Positions 59,726 to 64,000 of a stretch of DNA of 64,000 bases are shown here, in pieces. This DNA is from Persicaria tinctoria. Lineage: Eukaryota > Streptophyta > Magnoliopsida > Caryophyllales > Polygonaceae. The stretch is from the NCBI GenBank assembly GCA_037127255.1, contig JBANSL010000008.1, forward strand, positions 40,561,373 through 40,625,372, in the 5' to 3' direction. A program made the position numbers and the translations under genes. The notes under the pieces are model-generated. The model was not told where the DNA came from and did no database searches. It saw nothing but the letters and a program-made list of their open reading frames with translations. Each line of letters begins with the position of its first letter. Positions within the stretch are counted from its first letter, which is position 1.

Positions 59726-62700
59726 TTGGAGACCCGGAGCTGAGGTTTTGCAATCCGAGTATGATAGGTTGAAGTGGTTTTGAAAATGGCCCAAGGTTTT
59801 CAAATTGTTTTCAAATTGTTTTCAAGGGGCAAAATGAATTTAATTGGATATAAGCATAAAGTAATCAATTATGAATGGCAATCTCGTGGGGTAGAGACTA
59901 TGCGACAGGCATCCCTTATGGATGTAGAATTCGGGGAAGGTAGGCAAAATACTAGCTTCTTTTACAGATGGGTTGTGAAGACTCCAAGGAACTCGAGGGT
60001 TGGAGTAAAATGGGTTAGGAGACCGTGAGGTATTTTCCCCTCTGGTTAGCCGTCCCCCGAAGGGCGGCATAGATCGTCTCTGTGCTTGTATGTCTTCAAT
60101 TCAATTGGGCCCGAGGGCGATCCTTCTCGAAGAGAATCATATCAATTTCGTTGATTGCTTTCGTGTTGAGTGTTATTGTTCTTATGGTAGAAAACTAATT
60201 GGTATGCCTTAACTTGATCATGTAAATGTGTGAACGGGATAGCGGGAGGAAACCTTGTTCTTACTTCTTATGTAATAGGAATTCCTGTCTTGTCAGAATA
60301 GCCCTTCCATAATTCAACCCCTCGATGATTCTGATTCCGTCGTCAGCCCTACCAAGACTTTTAGGCATGCTAGCAAGGGTTGAGGAGCGTCCTCTCCCCC
60401 ATTTGAAGTCCTGCTTAGTACCCCACCATATATGCTTCTATCGAGCCTCGTACCTTAGGTTGGCGTCTTCCACGGGAAATTTGGGTCGGTCAACTAGCTA
60501 CTTCCGGGGGTGTGTCGGATATGGGAAATCCATGAGTGTTTTAGATAGGGTGATCAATGAAACAATTTCAAGTTAGAAGTGATTTGTCTTATGGAGTTAT
60601 CCTTCTCAATTCTTATACTGATCAACTGTGTCTTCTTACCACGAGAGTCTAAACATAAATTATACCCTCTCATCTCGAAAATAGTGTGAATGTCCTTGTG
60701 TCATACCGAGCGGGTCATATTAGCGTCCCACGGGGAAATAGGGGGATGAGTCGGTGATTGTATGACATGGTGTGTTGGTATATTTCAGCATGACTTGCCT
60801 GATAACTTGCATGATCACACTTATGAACGAATATATATATCGAATCTATGAATTCCCATCATTGTTACTCTCCTTTGAATTAGGTCCACGATAGTGTGGT
60901 CAACCCTCTTTGTATGAGTGCCATGAGAAATGATTTTTTGAGCATGTTAAGTTAATCAAATTGAACCTCATTGACTATGTATTTTCTTAATGAGTGTTTG
61001 TAGTATCATGTAGGATATACATCTCCTAATTATTGACCATCATGTATCTATGTGCCATACTTGTCATACTACATGTATATGGTTGTGTTGGATGTGATAG
61101 TTGTTATGCCCAAATGACTTAACCATACCCCTCGACACGATTATTAGAGTGCATCTTAACATGCTTACCTGGAACCCACCTTGTTTTGACCTACTTATGT
61201 GTACACTAAGTGAGTAATGGATCATACATGTGACATCCTATAATGCTCGCTATGTCATATATAACTTATTCTGCATATGTCTATTGTCCGTTGTGCATAC
61301 ATGATATTAATACATCAAGCATGATTAGTGCATGAGATGATAAGTTTTAGCATGTTCCGTGTGCATGTAAAGTTGATTATGTGAAATGTTATGGATGCAT
61401 AGGACGCTATTCCTTTAATAGGTACATGATAGTGTGGAATGATATTATTGAAATATTTTGTGATTACTATGTGCACATGTAACCTTATAGAATACCTTAA
61501 GGGGATTGTTGTAACTCTCGAGTCTGTGTCTTGTCTTGAGTCTCGTCGTCTCTAGTCCTGGTTTGTGTCTGAATTCTTAAGGAAGTCATTTTGTCCTCCC
61601 TTGCTCTCCCCTATCTCCGTGACTTCTAACCCCTCAAGATCCCCTTGATGGACGTCGACATAGAAAAGAAAACGAGCGATCGAGTGGCACCAGAGTGGAG
61701 CAACGGAAGTGGGGTGGGCCCATGGCCCATAGACTCTAGGATCGACGTCGCCAAAGGAAGGACGCCTTTCGAAGATGGCGGTTGCAGACGTAATCCTCCT
61801 AGATGACTCAAGGAATGACGTTCTTCGTCCGGATTGCGATCTCTCCTATGCGATCTGAAATCGGTGTCGTGTGATAGGCTTGGAACTAACTAAATTGAGG
61901 TGTGATGACTGATAAGCTGAACTGGTAGTGAATGATTGCCTGACTAGCTTGTGTTTGTGATGATGTGCCTATATGCTTAAGTGTACCAACCTGCTAGTAA
62001 ATCGGTTATGAGTTATATGGGTGGTGGTGTTTCCTTTCTGGGCACGAGTCGAGTGATTCCTTGGTGAGACGGATCGGAAAATGGCAGGTAGATTGAGGTC
62101 TTCGAGTTGGTCATTGGTTGTGCGAGATGGAATGCAGGAAAGATGTGTTAGCTTGGGTAGAGTCGAGTGGGTTATGACTTGTCAGAGATAGCGGTCAGTG
62201 AGTATATTTGGGCTTCCGGGTAGGTCTTAGGTGAAGAGTGGAGTTAGCATGGCGAGATTTCGAGGGAAAGGTCTTCGTTAGAGGTAGTGTGGGGCAATAG
62301 CGTGTGTGGGTAGTGTAGTTCTAGGGGTGGATGAGTGAGTTAAGAGTGGATCGGAGAGATTCTTTACGGGATGTGTTGATAGGCGAGTTAGTGTACTAGG
62401 AGAGAGTGCCTAGATAGTCTAGGAGCGGACCGTGAGCGGCGTCAAGGCTGATCGGTTAAGAAAGGTCTGAGGAATCATAGAATCCGGGACTAGGATGTAT
62501 GTGTTGTGGTTGGGAGCGATTTTGATAAAGGATGGGGTTGAGGAGGTGTTAAGGATGAGTAGTATGATGTTGTTTGGGAGATTATCAATCTTGGAGATTA
62601 GGTTGTTCACATCAGGTTGTATGTGTGATGAGTATTTTGGGTTGCTTAGATGAGATTGATAATGCTTGAAGGATTCGTGAGTGAAGGATTTCTATATGAG

Positions 62701-64000
62701 TTGTTGGATGACTTTAGCATAAAGAATGAATCGGGATTTATGAGTGGAGGTTATTGTGGTTATTGAAGTATTTGAGAATGTGAGATGAGCCTTTGAAGAA
62801 AGATTGGTAGCTAGGCAAGGATGTCGTTGAGATTTCTAGTAAGACTGTGTCCTTAAGGTTGAGAAAGAGATATTCGGAAATTTGAATTGGGAATTGAGTA
62901 GGGCGGAATGTATTGGGAACGGTAGAGGAGGAAGGATTTTATGAGGTTGGCGAAAGGGCGGTACTTGGGAAACTCGGATAAGGACGATTTAGGGATTATG
63001 CGGAAATGATGATCGATAAAAGAGGATTGTGGATGGTAAGGTGTCGTGGGTAAGAAGTAGGAGCTTGAGGCAGTTTAGAATATGACGAGATGAAGAACTA
63101 GAGTAGGACGACTTGAGGATTTCGAATGGTTAATGTTTGGTAAGATTTGGAATGAGGAAATTTGGGAATATGCTGAGACGAGGATCTAGGATAGGTGGGC
63201 TGAGTGGTCCTGGATGTTCAGGTTTCGTGAGATTTGGGGTGGGGCAAGCAGGTAGAGTCTATGATTGGTCTTTGAGGATATGCATTGGTGATGAGGGTCT
63301 TGGTGATCCGTGGTTATGAGTTAGCACTAGACGGCTTGTTGCGTTAGAGTTGCCGAGAGTATGCTGTTGAGTGGATTCTAGCAAGGTATGATGCTTGTGT
63401 CGGTAAAGTCGAGGATAAGGATGAGAGTGTCAGGTGTGAGATGGTTGGTATGAGTTGGGTTCTTATTGGTGGATGACTAGAGAGAGTGACAAGTGGTACG
63501 GGAAGTGTGATCAGGTTAGCAAGGTGATTCGAGATGTCTCTTTGGGAGATAGTGGTCAGACGGAGTCTTGAGAACCTAGGATGAGTAAACGAGATTGTTA
63601 AGAAGTGTCTGAGGTCGATCGAGAGACCAGTTTGGTTGAGGATTTGAGACTTCTCTTAAGAGGTGAAATGGGACTGGTAGGGAACCCCTAGGACGAGAGT
63701 GTGCTTTATAGGTAGTCTTAGTAGTTGGTCGAGTTGTTAAGCTTGTCGGAATAGGGAATTGTGCGATTGGGAACTCCGAGATATGAGTTTTAGATGGTTG
63801 AGTGGAAGGTTAGGACTTGAGCTTGGGATATTTAAGTCGATTGATCCTTATATGACTTGGTGACGTAAGAGTTGGAATACCTAGTAGTGGGGTTGGGTAT
63901 TTGGCCTTGATTGCGGATGATTACGAAGCTAGAGAGTTTGTATACAAGTGAGGTGCAGTGATAATTAGAACTAGTATTGGATTAAGTTGGTAGACCTTTG
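59726..64000 (+). mobile_element. Internal region of LARD copy C, truncated by window end
   Basis: Follows the LTR and aligns (inverted) with the region left of 12977 in copy A: for example the run GAGCTGAGGTTTTGC, then ATGATAGGTTGAAGTGGTTT at 59760-59779. The expected TGGTATCAGAGC primer site is altered to TGGAGACCCGGAGC. From about 61900 on, the sense strand is strongly G-rich and C-poor. No gag/pol motif is found. The 3' LTR lies beyond the window. Confidence 0.75.

Overview
The window is nuclear DNA of a flowering plant, probably a eudicot. It contains an intron-rich plant-type SEC23 gene, Stowaway MITEs, a tRNA-derived SINE, a CACTA terminus, a Helitron-like element and long-LTR retrotransposons primed by initiator tRNA-Met. 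Species cannot be told from the sequence. Only one gene looks intact and cellular: SEC23, a COPII coat subunit, minus strand, 24421-30114, 12 exons that join in frame to a predicted 780 residues. Almost everything else is nested mobile DNA and broken gene pieces.

Layout. 1-400 holds a MULE transposase fragment. 596-2774 is a non-autonomous MULE with ~130-bp terminal inverted repeats and a perfect 9-bp target duplication. 3560-3870 is simple repeat. 3871-7714 (minus) is an apparently intact non-LTR retrotransposon with one 1055-aa ORF. The ORF combines N-terminal zinc fingers, a reverse transcriptase with YLDD box, and a C-terminal CCHC knuckle plus an R2-type restriction-like endonuclease. 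It lies between (TAA/TTA)n tracts. 7715-18366 is copy A (minus) of a long-LTR, non-coding (LARD-like) family. A 2.2-kb LTR-like element with two interleaved inverted repeats is nested in its 5' LTR. 18367-24420 contains a VMP1/KMS-like exon, a SINE, simple repeats and AT-rich DNA.

24421-30114 is SEC23, with two Stowaway MITEs in introns. 30420-31470 is an inverted-repeat element just upstream of SEC23 carrying dense TTGACC (W-box) arrays. 31500-33530 holds decayed repeats. 33526-38377 holds a Stowaway MITE and a probable Helitron carrying a broken, intron-containing GH35 beta-galactosidase fragment. 39675-51542 is copy B of the LARD family, complete, minus strand, with TAAAA target duplication. 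52446-52856 is a second copy of the TGATG...CATCA LTR, cut by a CACTA terminus at 52857. 56440-64000 is copy C of the LARD family (plus strand), running off the window.

The nesting gives an order of events. The RLE retrotransposon and the 2.2-kb element entered copy A's LTRs. CACTA entered the second 2.2-kb-family copy. Copy C lies inside or next to that CACTA interior. The strongest candidate for something under-described is the RLE-type non-LTR retrotransposon and its association with TAA microsatellites.
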